Position numbers and translations under genes: made by a program. Below are positions 25,101 through 37,600 of a DNA stretch of 64,000 bases, one piece after another. Position 1 is the first letter of the stretch; every line of letters starts with the position of its first letter. Below the pieces are notes generated by a model. That model was not told the origin of the DNA, made no database searches, and saw only the letters and a list, made by a program, of their open reading frames with translations. This DNA is from Styela clava (Eukaryota > Chordata > Ascidiacea > Stolidobranchia > Styelidae), in NCBI RefSeq assembly GCF_964204865.1, contig NC_135252.1:15769383-15833382 (forward strand), written 5' to 3'.

Positions 25101-26483
25101 ATATAATATGCGATTGGGAACTTGTTTCAATAAAACTCAAATATGATTCGATTTAAATCGCGAAAGTTTCAGTCGCTCCCCACAACCCCCCTTTTCCATA
25201 CAATGCCATTGATTCCAACATGATTTGGTGCAGGTGATCGTCACAAGCCAGGGCAAAACTATTCTAGAACATAAAGGTGGAATCTCCGAGATGAAATCCC
25301 TGTCGATAAAGCATAACACAGCGACTGTTTTGTTGACAGTTTATCCGAAAGATGATCGATGGCCAGGAATTGTGATTTCTTACAATGAATGTAAGTGTGA
25401 TATAAGCACTCAATCATTTTACCAGCTTTATATGTAAAAATAGTTCATGTACATTCAAGATGCATATCCATCTACGACATGTGTGCGTTTAACTTATTTA
25501 ATATCAAATTACGAATATGGCGTCGGAATTTGTAATCAGTCCATATGTATCTAACTTCAAGTCTAATTACTGTGAGCAAGCTAGCGGATATTTTTTTTCC
25601 AAGGTTTATCTGACCAAAAGAAAAAAGTTTTTTTTGCTGGTACTTAATTCTCAGTGAAATTTTATCATCTCAATTTTTAATTGAATCGACCAAACTAAAA
25701 AAACTGAGATAGAACTTGCAATAAGCATATTATAATAACTTCCTTTTATAATGTCGCAAGTGTATCGAATAAGGAATCAAAATAGTCTGGCCTATACCCT
25801 TGCTATTTATTGTGGTAAGAAGATGTGAAGTCGTCATGTGCCAAAACAATAAATTATTCAGCACGTCATTTGATTGAAAAGTGAAGCATGGATGGTGTGT
25901 TGGAAGTATCTTTTTGTTCGGATTATGGATATTGATGCGATTTGTCGATGTATTTTAACATACCATTACACCACTCCACTTTTGGTGTATTTATAAGTCA
26001 TGTATATTTTTACAAACATATTATGTTATCATAATAATTGAATAATGTTCTTTCGTCAATCCAGATCGTCCAGTGCAACAGATTGTCACACCGAAGGAAC
26101 CTGAATTTGCCCTGAATCAATCTATGAAGAATTGTGGTGACGATGTTTCATCTTCTGATAGCCAAGAAGGCATCATCACATCTCCTGAGTATCCAAAAAT
26201 GTATTCAGACAACGCATATTGCATATGGAATTTTGCCAACACAGATTCGAGTCACAAATTGCGTTTAACCATCATTGATATGGATATAGAAATGGGATCA
26301 GGAGATCAATGCAATCACGATTTTTTAGTTATTCAAAGAGAAAAGAATGTGCAACAAATCTGTGGATACAATCTGCCAGACGAAATCACGACATCGGATA
26401 AGAAGATATCGATTGCATTTTTGAGTGATGATAGTTTGGGAGCTGGTGGTTTCAAAATGCGATACCGATTTATTCCTAAGTAA
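12698..26483 (+). CDS. Secreted ITIH-like protein, VIT-vWA-collagenous linker-CUB-CUB (copy 2)
   Basis: Exons: 12698-12817, 12931-13124, 13213-13294, 17179-17346, 17970-18151, 18447-18725, 19092-19219, 19314-19569, 19638-19825, 20024-20229, 20318-20441, 21027-21206, 21573-21602, 22095-22130, 23260-23295, 23455-23583, 24040-24087, 24507-24676, 25234-25390, 26065-26483. All borders are GT-AG and phases join with no stop, giving about 1043 aa. The start ATG opens a hydrophobic signal peptide. Residues about 60-188 are a VIT domain ([24 protein letters not shown]). vWA holds a complete MIDAS: D313-R-S-G-S, Thr386 in GGTDIN and Asp417 in TDGNP. The motif [11 protein letters not shown] marks the ITIH core. 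Next come a linker of phase-1 exons, a two-Cys degenerate CUB, and a canonical four-Cys CUB. Known family role: extracellular matrix and hyaluronan-associated plasma proteins. No DPH chondroitin-attachment motif is seen, so ITIH-type crosslinking is not supported. The poly(A) signal is at 26637. Small linker exons could have been missed. Confidence 0.85.
13424..14058 (-). repeat. Inverted copy of the dispersed repeat, split by a hAT MITE
   Basis: 13424-13617 and 13902-14058 are the reverse complement of parts of 16683-17065 (AGTTTCGTAGCGCACAT, TTGTTCCCACTTCCAAAAG, TGCATGACGTAAC). A further fragment of the same end lies at about 14143-14205. The gap is filled by the MITE at 13618-13893. Confidence 0.6.
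13618..13893. mobile_element. hAT-type MITE with 8-bp target duplication
   Basis: 276 bp. Ends are CAATGTTCCCTCTAA and TTAGAGGGAACACTG, inverted repeats of the well-known hAT end CAGTGTTCCCTCTAA. Flanks GCAACGAT (13610-13617) and GCTACGAT (13894-13901) are an 8-bp target duplication with one mismatch. The interior is rich in GTGTGCGCGCACAC and has no transposase. Confidence 0.8.
15099..15377 (-). pseudogene. Transposon-like ORF remnant, duplicate copy
   Basis: Nearly identical to 46-324 and carried along by the tandem block 15054-20510. It lies in intron 3 of copy 2. It is not a separate conserved gene. Confidence 0.35.
16683..17065 (+). repeat. Dispersed repeat, direct copy in copy 2 intron
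   Basis: Same sequence as 1630-2010 through the tandem duplication. It sits about 2.6 kb from its inverted relative (13424-14058) in the same intron, so the pair could fold into a long stem in the pre-mRNA. Confidence 0.6.
18447..19569 (+). other. vWA domain exons of copy 2 with complete MIDAS
   Basis: Exons 18447-18725, 19092-19219 and 19314-19569. DRSGS, the Thr of GGTDIN and the Asp of TDGNP supply all five MIDAS ligands expected for divalent-metal-dependent ligand binding in vWA domains. In copy 1 the same three exons carry a frameshift and a lost acceptor. Confidence 0.85.
23455..23583 (+). other. Collagen-like Gly-X-Y exon, copy 2 only
   Basis: A 129-nt exon, phase 1 at both ends (CCAG before, GTAAGA after). 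It encodes about eleven consecutive Gly-X-Y triplets rich in Gln, Pro and Ser (GQP, GKS, GQS, GQA, GQL). Nothing similar is seen in the linkers of copies 1 or 3. The triplets are near-perfect repeats in DNA, so the exon probably grew by internal repeat expansion. Confidence 0.75.
23776..23978. mobile_element. 203-bp MITE with ACATTTGAACCC ends
   Basis: Terminal inverted repeats begin GGTGACCGTACATTTGAACC and GGTTCCATTACATTTGAACC (the latter read on the other strand). The motif is repeated inside. A perfect 9-bp target duplication AGTGTCGAT lies at 23767-23775 and 23979-23987. It sits in the intron after the collagen-like exon. A 9-bp duplication would suit a Mutator-like origin, which is inference. 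Confidence 0.7.
26065..26483 (+). other. Terminal CUB exon of copy 2
   Basis: Entered from phase 1 after a Tyr/Cys-type junction codon. It holds four CUB cysteines (NCGD, YCIW, QCNH, ICGY) and the acidic stretch around DDSLGAGG that in many CUBs binds calcium. The stop is at 26481-26483. Confidence 0.8.
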
Positions 26484-28626
26484 CAGTTTCTCGTATCATT
26501 CTGTCGCTTTTACGAAATAATCAGTAAAGTTAATTTGATGTGTCATTGTTTTCTTTTTTCAGAATGTTATAACAACCTGTTTTATGTTTTCAACAGCTAC
26601 CAGTTAGATTCTAAAATTTTCACAAATGATCATAGTAATAAATCGACTAAATTCATATTTAAAAATATTTGTGCATGTAAAAGAAAATACTTTTGCTGTT
26701 TTTGTAATATTACATCCAAAATATTTTAGTGGGAGAGGAATAAATACAGGGCATGTATGGTAATACTTAAAAATTTTTTGAAACACAAAGAATTGCCAGT
26801 ACTCGTATTGAAATAGATGTTCTTCTAATTGCTATGCTTCATTCATGCCTGCATTGCTTTAATTGGATATAATAAAAGTTCATAACTGCATGTTGTTGTT
26901 ACCCTATCGTTTTTGGGGGGTTATTAGGAATTCGCTCGATAAATACTACACGCTTGCTACTGGCGAAGCGGTGAATAAGATCTACTCTACAGGGGCAACT
27001 CAATATCTTTTCAACGTTACAATTTGGTAATATTCTGTTTAGTATTTGGTATAAATTTTGTAAAACAAGAAGTCAAATACAAATTCCCAGACGTCAGTAA
27101 CATATGAAAGTTCAAACAATTTTACAGTGAGGAAACCTCACCATACAGAAGTAATTAAATATGGACTGATACAGAACTATATATTTCTCTGGAAATAGTC
27201 ACTTGCGGTGAATTACAAATGCCGCGGTTAGATTTATTACGCATAAAATAGGTAGGCTTTTCTGTATATAGAATGTTGTTTAACTGTATTTACCGTTGGT
27301 TTCAGGAAGCGCTTGCAATAGGATTTATGTTGTGAAAATATGAAAATAACCCGGAATCACGTTCATCAAAAATTGCATTTAGCATTTTTGGTTATATTTT
27401 TTTATTGAAATCTGCTGTACTTCAGTTGTTGAAAACTTTCTGACGTGAGGACTGTTTAGAAACGATTCAATCGGGTCCAAATTAGATTGTTGAGTATCGA
27501 CATCTTGCTGCAATATCCCAATTATGTTTTTAATATGCTTTGTTGCAGTAGTACTAAAACTTGAAACGTGTTTACGTCAAACGCCTATTACCTCATCGTT
27601 GATCATACGTATTCACCTATACATTTGCTATAATATCCGTTCAAAGGTTCATATGCTCATACACAAATCGCTAGAAACTATTGTTAAGCAGAAAATTCCC
27701 TGCTTCTACGAGTTTCGATTGCACCAATCAAAGAACGTCTTAATCAATAGAAAATTTGTTTTTTTGCGTAGATTCGCTGAAATCAAATTCTCCGAGCAGT
27801 AGAATTATTTCCGGAATGGCAAAATTTCATTTGCACTGAATGTTTGAATTTAAATTCCATTTTGGGTCAAAAAATGTAGCGTGCGGTAACAGAGGAAAGA
27901 CTTAAATCGTTGGTAGTATTTCATTCTTCTTGGCGTTGAATACCAACAGTGGCAGGAAAGGATTTACAACGACTCAGATGGGAGATTACTTGCTTTTCGC
28001 TTAGATATTATACTCAATTTCACATATATACATATACACAGGATGAAAGAATGGTTGAATTTTGAACTATTTATTTTGCTGAGGATGCTTGCTATTGGTT
28101 AAACTATAGCAATCAATTGGCGACCACTCTACGATCTTGCACGCTTTCATTATGAATGTATAGGCGCTTCTGCAAGTAGCTTTGTTTTTGGTTCTTCAAA
28201 TAAAAATATTATAACTAACTTATCTTCATATAATATGATAAGTGCACGCAAAAATTACAACATGACAAAGAGTAGTTGAGTAAAGCAAATAAATAGGCGC
28301 CGCCCAGAAGCTAGAATTTAAATAGATCGGAATTACACAGCCTACAAATTTATAATATCGCGAGTAGGGATGATGGGTTGAGACGTTGGGAAGTTTTATG
28401 AGTTAAGGGTTCGATTGTCATATCACTAATATGTAATGTCATTATAGAAATGACAATCATGAACCACCAAAGTCACATTACTTTTATAGATCGCTATATA
28501 CCATACGGAAACCATACGAGAATTTGGGAATTTCCGATATATATATATATTTATAGCTATATTAGTGTAGTGATTATATATACTACCTACTAAAACTTAA
28601 AATTGCAAACAAAGATATCGTGAGAG
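26484..28626. other. Intergenic, ITIH copies 2 and 3
   Basis: 3' UTR of copy 2 with AATAAA at 26637, then unique AT-rich DNA. A 92-codon ORF at 27524-27802 has no recognisable feature. A TA-rich tract lies near 28540-28580, about 50 bp before the copy 3 ATG. Confidence 0.5.
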
Positions 28627-31600
28627 ATGAGAGTCCCCTGTATTGCGGGAGCTGTGATGCTTCTTTGCATGGCGGAATACTTGGTTGCACTGGAACAGTC
28701 GATGGTCATTGAGAAGCTGGATAATGTTAACTCTGACATACTTTCAGTGAGTTATTCATAATACATATTATCCTAGTTGTTAGTAAGTACAAATATCCAC
28801 AAGTTTAAACCAACGATATCAACGTTATTTCAGAATTTTCTTTAATGTTTTCACTAAGTGTATCAAAATTGGTTGTTGAAAATATATGAACTCATGACGT
28901 ATTTGTACGTATTTCACACCGAACAAGAAGTCACTGATTTGTAGAAAGCTACTTTAATTTAGGGCCGGAATCTTTCCGGATAAGCATTGTCTACTCAATT
29001 TACTATACACACCGGGTGAGGTGGTGGTCTTGGGATTTGTACCTGAGATTTTTACCTGTGCTGCTATTACAGTCAAGTCCTTCATAGTTAGTAAGCTTCA
29101 ACTAGTAAGCAATTTCCGGATCCCGTTTTTGTGACACAAGAAATATCCAAGAAATATGACGTAGAATCAACAAATATATGAAAAAGTTGGTAAAATAGAT
29201 CTTTTTAGTAGATTATATACTTCAAATAATATATTGGTACAAAAATTACCATGACGTTTTACTGAGAGAATCAATATAGAGTTTTACAGCATTGTTGTTA
29301 AGTTTTATTATGATAATATAACAAAGTTCGCATCGTTTTTTTTATTGTTATTGAACAAGTTAATTGCCTTGTATATGTGACTGGTAAATATAATATCATA
29401 TCAATACTGGCATTTACCCAATAAACGTTCGACTGACTAATACATAAATTTCCCATCACTTTTTTGCTACTGACATCGAAGGTTTTATTAAATTCGTACT
29501 AATATTACTGTATTTACAGCGTCAAGAGAGAAGTCTTTCTTCAACAGGAATCAAAAGCCTACGGGTTACAAGTGTGATTCAGTCAAGATTCGCGCGAGTG
29601 ACATTTGTCAGTACAATGGAAAATGGCGAAAACTTTGCAAAAGAAATGACATTTTCTGTCCGACTGCCGAAGGCCGCGTTTATTACCGAATTTAACATGT
29701 AAATACGACAATATTTGAATCTTAAAATCGTCCGTCAGTCACTCAGGCTACAATCACAAGGACAAAATTAAAATTTACATCAAGCTTCTTCATTATTGGG
29801 GAAAACCTTCTATTTTACTAATCGGTTGGATTTTTTAGTAAATATGGCAATGGTGATTTGCTAGATATCAATTCACTACAATTAATTGATTAATTAATTG
29901 CAATTATTTATTTAACAATTTGTTTTCAATTTGGAAACTTACTGTGGCCTACCATACCCAGTTATCCCTTTAAGTATCTCAAAGAGCAGCTGGGGACAGG
30001 CATGGCATTATGGTGCAAATCGCGACATCGCCAATTTGCAAACTCTTTTTTATTTTTGAGTTTCATCAAAACGACAGCACAACAAGAAAATCGGCGATTG
30101 CTATTCAAATTCACAATCATAATTGAAGAGAATACAGCGACATATTGCCCAAATGGTGACATCATGTCGGAAATAATTCAATGTAGCATGCGCAGAAGAA
30201 AAAACCTGTAGTTATAATGACCCATGTTTTTCTGTTACAGGGTTGTTGATGGGGTTACTTTCATAGGTAAAATAAAAGAAAAAGAAGCGGCTAAGAAACA
30301 ATTTGAGCAAGCAAAAGAAAGTGTAAGCTTTAAGCATATTTACGAATGTCTAGAAATTTGTACAGTTATATACCTATATTCATGTTTTAAAATAATATGA
30401 TAAAAATACGATTTTAACTTAAAATTCTATTTCAAGCCTCCAGCCAGAAAGTCTTAATTGAATATTTCAGGGAAATACTGCTGGGCTGGTAACAGCTGAT
30501 GTAAGAGAAACTCGAACATTCGATGTATCTGCAAATGTTCCAGCACATTCCAGTGTAGATTTTCACTTGGTTTATCAGCAGTTACTTAAAAGAAAATTGG
30601 GGAGTTATAATCACGTTATCATGGTCAACCCGGGACAGGTGGGCAACACTTTTCTGTAATATTTATCGTTATTTCATAAAGCATTATTCTTTTGAATTCA
30701 TTCGGGAAAATGGAGTTTTTTTATTTCGGAAAATTTATTCTTTCTGATAGGATAATAATCTTATTTGACTCAATGGCTTTATTGGGAATATATGCGAACG
30801 GTACACTATCTTCTTTATTGCGCCCACGTGAAGTGTTTAATATCGTGGTGGCTGAAACCAGAAGAAACTTAGAACTTGATTCTGTTTCCGAGCTTGTATA
30901 TACTTGCCACATTTTTGTTGAAAAATCATTTTGCTTTCTTTCCCCCGAATATGGTCTAAAATGAGCAAGGTATAACCTGGCGAAAAATAATGTCTGAATA
31001 TGCGCATTTACCAGGTTATAGATAACTTCGTAATTGACGTTTATATTACTGAAACATCCGGCATTACGTCCATTTCAACGGAAACGCTTGGTAAAGGTAG
31101 CGGAGCCAGAGAAAAAGTTGCTAAAAGTGACGACGACAAAAATCGGATTGATGTTTACACCGACGTGCGAAGAAGTAAAAATCAAGCAAAAGTCACGTCA
31201 GTATAATTCGATAATTTTCTAGTTTTTCTGTTATAATTTTCTCTCTCTATCATAATCACAAATCAGATTGCTGATTCCATTGAGGTGAAATAGATCAAGT
31301 TATTTACAGGAAATGACAACTGATTTCAGATAAGTGTAAATTAAGCTAACATTGAGAATACACTATGCGAGAAAATTTGATAAAACCGGTTCTATATATA
31401 TATGTAAATGTAGACTAAATTATTCCAAAGATGGTGATTGTTTTTATAGTACATATCTTACTTAGGTAGAGATAACCCGTACCACTATGAATCTGTGAAT
31501 TGAAATCGTAACATGCTCAGTATCATATTTTATACAGATTTAAACCAACCCAGACGCAGCAACGTCGTTTACTAACTCTTCCTGAAGATGAAAAAAAATT

Positions 31601-34600
31601 CACAGTGAATTATGACGTAACGCGAGAAGTTCTAGGCGGAGAAATTCAAACGAGAAACGGATATTTTGTTCATTTTTTTGCTCCAGAAAATCTTCCGATA
31701 TTAGCAAAAAAAGTAGTATTTCTCATTGATCAAAGTGGTTCGATGCAGGGCCATAAAATGCTACAGACAAAAACAGCATTTGCTTCAATACTTAAAGAGC
31801 TGAGAGATTCCGATAGGTAACGAAGTTGAATATTCGATTCAGTTGCAAAATATTTTAAAAGCAAGTTTTTCAAAAAACTTAAATATATGTTTTTTCCGAC
31901 CAAGGATTGACTTTGACCAAGGGTCAGAGGTCACGCAAAACGTCATTAGAAAAGTATGTTATATTTTTTTAAAGAATCACTGAGTCTTTGATCTATTTTT
32001 TTATTTTCAACATTTTTTAAAATAAATTGTTGTTTTGCTAGATTCAACATTATTTCATTTTCGACTGGAACCGAAACCTGGAAAAACACAGAAGACGGAC
32101 TAGTTGGTGTTACAAACAAAAATGTTGATGAAGCTGTTAAGCATGTGCAAAACTTAAACGCAGCTGGAGGTTAGTAAGTAGGCTACTCTGTTTAAAAACA
32201 ATTCCAAATTTTCACATGAAAAAAAACAGAAAGAAAGATTTACTGAGATCTTTATATTGATTCGTTATACTCAATATACAATTATATTTCAAGTCTCATT
32301 TGCAACGAAAAATTTTCTGTGTGGCTTCAAGTTTCCAAAAATTGAGAGGTGAAGCTATAGCGTGAAGTCCACTTCAAGATAGTACTGGCGATTGATAATA
32401 TAAAATAAATAAAATTAAGCTAAACATAATACCATGTTCACTAGGCACGAACATCAATGAGGCCATTTTAAAAGCCTCAAGATTGTTCCAAAATGACTCA
32501 ATGGATGAGCCATCGTCTTCGATGATCATATTATTGTCTGATGGTAACCCTACATCTGGAGTAAGCAATACAGCGCAGATTCGTTTGAACGCACGAAGGG
32601 AAATCAATGGCAGATTTTCATTGTTCTGCCTTGGATTCGGCGAAGATATTGACCACGATTTTTTGAAGAGATTATCGAATGAAAACGATGGAATAGCCAG
32701 GTACGACAAACATTAGTTTAAGTTTATTTCAGTAAGATTTGGCCTCAGCCCAATCCTGGAACAATGCCAGACCAGGAAACTGATTCAATAATTACCTCAG
32801 CGGGACAATACTTTCTAGAATTCGATATTGGCGTAAGCTTGGCGCAACACTATCATGTTCTAAAGTGTTTACAAATCGTTTCATGAAAATTTACTCCTGT
32901 CTATAATCGGAAAGTGAGAAAAAATACTTAAACAAGTTTATCAATCTACCCAATATGTAATCCGAATAAAACGACAAAAAATGCAATTCATACATTCAAT
33001 TGATTAAAGTTAAAAATATTCTGTTTATGCCATTTTTAATGTCCTAGGTAATAATTGATTTCAAATGACCAAGGTCTATTTAAAATCCGATGTTTCAAAA
33101 GTATTGCATATCAAAATATTTATTATTTTGTAATTTGTCATATATAATATGCATTTACATATAGAAAGATTTACGAAGACTCTGACGCTGATATACAGCT
33201 GGAAGGGTTTTTTCAAGAAGTTGCAGCTCCGCTCTTGTTGAATGTCAAAATGAGATATTCTGGAGCAGACGCAGACGCTGTTAGTATCTCAGATTTTGAT
33301 AAATATTTTAAAGGATCGGAAGAGGTGATTGTAGGAGTAATTGGTGAGAATTGTATTGTTTTTATAACTGGGAACATGCTAGCAATCCTGAATATATACA
33401 GGTTTACATCAAAAACAGAATCCGGGTCATTTGAAATATAGCTGATAGAGCAGTGGTTCTTGAACTTTTTGAGCAGCGCCCCTTTTGAAAAATCCTACAA
33501 ACTTCACCCTCCCCCCCCCCCCCCCCCAACCAACATTTTTTGCATTGAATAAATGCTTTTGTGATGGGCAGGTTGCTTTATATTAAGATGGCGCTGTAAG
33601 AGTATTAGTCTCATAGCGTTATAGTCTCATAGCGTCATTGCTCAGATGTTTAAGCATAAAACGCATCCGAGTACAACTTCGCCATTCACTGTCGTATGTA
33701 TAAAGCCATACTCAAATAGTGGTCATCATACATTCTCCTTTCTCAAAGTCAAAGTAAGTTTTAGGTAAAACTAAACACGCAATAAACGTGTGCTTTTTGC
33801 GCTTCAATGTCTTTTCTGCTTAAACGTTTACATAAGACGCGTAAAATTGCAACCAATTGTTTACTTCATCACTGTTGAGCAATGCAAAAACTATTTACTG
33901 TATGTTAACAAAAGACAACCATTACAGACAAGCGTTAGGCTTGCCTAACGTCTCCAAAAATCACTACCAATACCTAGGGGTGGGCAATATAGAATAATTT
34001 AATATTCTAGAATACTTAAATCGAATCCAGAATACCGAACTTATTCTATTTTTATTCAAATGTGGAAATTCTTTCATCATATTTATGTATTAGGCCTACA
34101 ATTTTAAAAATGTTGATGTACTACAACTTTGTATTTAATTGAAAATACCCTGAGCATTGGATTTTATATGTTACCAAACAGGACAATGAAGTATAGGAAA
34201 AAAATTTTAACAAATGACTTTTTGCTTTGAATTGTTCAAAATTCAAGTGATCTTTAAATACTTATATGTTAAAATAAAATAGGTCTGAAAAAACATTTTT
34301 AAAAATTATTAATATGTGAGCGCCGAAAACACACAGACCAGATCGAGGCCGCAAGATTGCCTCCATGCACTTGGTAGGACTGGTTAATTAATGGTGTAAA
34401 ATAAATTTCACAACAATCAAATACAATCAAGTATGTCAGCGTTCTTTATTTTCTGTGAGCAAAATTCGTAAAGTAACATTAATAGACAAATTCATTTATA
34501 TTACAAAATCTTAAATTTCAGTTATTTTCGATATACATATATCTACCCAGACGTGGCGATACGTTTTGCATAATGTCCATCAATAGTTAAGACCCGATTG

Positions 34601-37600
34601 TCTTCACCAATCGCGTTGGTAACTTTTTGATTTGTCGGCGAATGGAATTTCGTAAAATATGTATTTTATTGGGAGTGCTAAATAAATGTCACAAAACGCC
34701 TTGTTTTGCGATATCACTTTGTATTTTCCGAAACAAGGTGCCGTAAAAAATGAAGCATGATCTAAATTAATCGCAAATAATGTTTTAACATCTAACTTTG
34801 TACCTTCGGAAATGGGGTGTCATAAAAAATGCAATTTGATCTAAATTAATCGCGAATAATGTTTTATCATCTAACGTCTTGTACACATCATTTTCCGGTG
34901 GAACTCGAAAACTAAATATAATCCGACAGTTGATCACACATTATTATGTCCGCGGATTGGCGTGGTATTTTAAATCGGTATTGAGTTTATTTTATCGTCG
35001 CAACCGCGAGTTACCTTGAACACAAATGAATTAAAATAGAAAGACATTTTGAATTCATTGTAGTTGGCATAGATTGAATATTACGAGACAGAAAAATTTA
35101 TTATACCGCGAAAAAGCCAGTAACGAACGCGGAGACCGTTTCAGAAGCCGTTACACGGAAATTTCCGATTCCATCTTGTGGCCTCTCGCGCCCCCAGTTC
35201 AAGAACCACTGTTATAGAGAATATAACTTTTACAAAGCGTTCATACTAAAACTTTTGGGTACCAGTATACACAATCAGACCTGGGTGTCTATGTTCTTAA
35301 CGTGAAGGCTCTGTTTTTCATTTGAGTCATCCTGTATATGCAAGTTTACCCCAAAGCAAGATAGCACGCTTCAATTCAAACCTAAAAATGTGGGTTGCAT
35401 TTCTGAATGCTTCATCACATTTATGTCATATTTATCAGTCACGAACAATATCCAGCACTTATGCAAAGTGCTCAACTTGTATAATAAAATACTGATAATC
35501 ACATATTCACTAATGCACGAATATTTCCGAGACTCAAATCTAGCGATCGTTGCTAGCCATCCATAATTACAATACATGAATAAATTCTCAAATTAACAAT
35601 TCGTATAAGGCAAATGAAGCATTTTTCATGGAATGTACAGATTAGATCGCAAAACGCAAAATTTCATGCATCCCCGTAAAATTTACATTATGGTTTAACT
35701 CAGATGAATCTGCAATGGGCGTACATTCCGTTATTAGTGGTATGTCACGGGAAGGCGAAGTAAGATATGAAATATCGAGTACTGAAATAGATGATTCGTT
35801 CCAACATTGGTATAAAGATGCTGGAAATTTTGACGATTTCATTGAAAGATTATGGGCTTATTTTACTATAGAAAATTTGTTAGAGAAGAAAACGTTATCT
35901 GAAAGTCAGGTAAGCATAACGCTTCAGGTAAATATCTGCTTTCTTTGTACGTGTGTTCGATCTTTCAAATGGTTTATTTTTGAAAATCACACTCAACTAA
36001 CTCACACTTTTTCATATATAATAATATATATATAACTATCAACCAGTTTTATGCATGCTATAATCTTCACCCATTTTTTATAGATTAAAAAGCAAGAACT
36101 TACATCAAAAATTATAGAATTGGCTCTCAAATATAAATTTGTGACTCCGCTCACATCTATGGTCGTGACTTTGCCAGAAGATGAAATCAAAACGACTCCA
36201 GATGGACGTGAGTTTACGTTCTTACTCGTTTAAATAACGTATTTTTTTTTAATAATATTTGTATTTACTGATATACGTTTAGCCGCCAAATATTAATAAA
36301 TTATTTTTGTTGACACAGCTATTGTTGAGCCAACGCTTCCACCTTGTATTATGAGGGGTTCGAAAGTTCCAGAAGATATCACAGAATTCCCAATATGGTG
36401 TCCTGTTATTTTTGATCGACAGACAAGTCGTGTAGTGCCTAACCGAGGACGGTATCTTTCACGAACACTATCACATACACATTCTAGCATTACGAGTATG
36501 TAAAATAATGATAATGATAAAATTCTTACGCCTATATGATAAAAATATTATCGGATTGTTTATTCGGCACTCCCGTAGTATGTGAACCAAGATGGCGGTC
36601 ACCGGAACGTAGTATATGTACCAGGTTAGGGTTAGGCTATAATTTCAGGTACAAATACTACGGCAGTCATTTGGATAGTCCCCAAACTCGTAATAGAACT
36701 GAAATAGAGGAAATTGAAGTAAAATTATGGCCTCACCCTAACCTGGTACACATACTACGTTACGGTGTCCGCCATCTTAGTGCACATAGTACGGTAGCGC
36801 CGTTTATTCTAATTCCACTAAAACAAACATTTTTTTTAAAAAAGCAAAAATTTCAGTGAATGTTGCTGAAAAATCTATGTTGCATTTAAACATTGTTAGT
36901 TCTACGGGAACTTGTAAAATTATAATTTGTGCATTGTGATGTAAAGTTCTTGTGTGTTCTTCTTGGAATGTGTTTAGAAACATATTATTCATTCTTTTTC
37001 TACTCCTATAGTATAAACACCATAGGAATTATTTGCAAACTGTTATTTAATATATATATATATATACTGAAAATGGTAAGTTTGTTAAACTTACTCTTAT
37101 ATTTCAGGATTACTAAGCAGCGCCCCGAAATTAGCAAGAATGAGAACAGCATCGAGTAAGTAGCCACAAATAAAATTTTCGTTTTTGATCAAACTTGTAA
37201 TAGCTATAGAGATCACACTCAAACTTATTGTACAGATGCAAGGGTCATTGGAGCTGGACATAGTTTCAGAAGCAGTTCAATAACAAGTAAGCAATTTTAG
37301 AAAGAAGAAAGCAATTCTCAAATGTATGGACACGAAAGTCAAAACGAAATAGTATCAAATCATTTACAGTACCGGTATAGTCTTCCCATCAAAAAATTCT
37401 TGACTTCTCTGACTACAGGATCGATGGAAGTAATAGAAATAATAGCCTTGTAGCGACAACAATTTTCCCAGTCTAGGTCCAGTACTTAAATAGAATTTTT
37501 TCAATTAAAATTTCCCTAAATGGCCTGCGCTTTGATTTGGAAGCGCATAGAATCTAGAATTCCGAAGCAATATATCTTGCTGAAATTTAAAACTGAAATT

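Noticed and set aside
27524-27802. 92-codon ORF between ITIH copies 2 and 3
   Set aside because: No signal peptide of convincing form, no domain, no paralog in the window and no splice context. It looks like chance in AT-rich DNA.
36536-36859. 107-codon ORF in an intron of copy 3
   Set aside because: It reads across the foldback MITE at 36566-36801. The length comes from the hairpin repeat.
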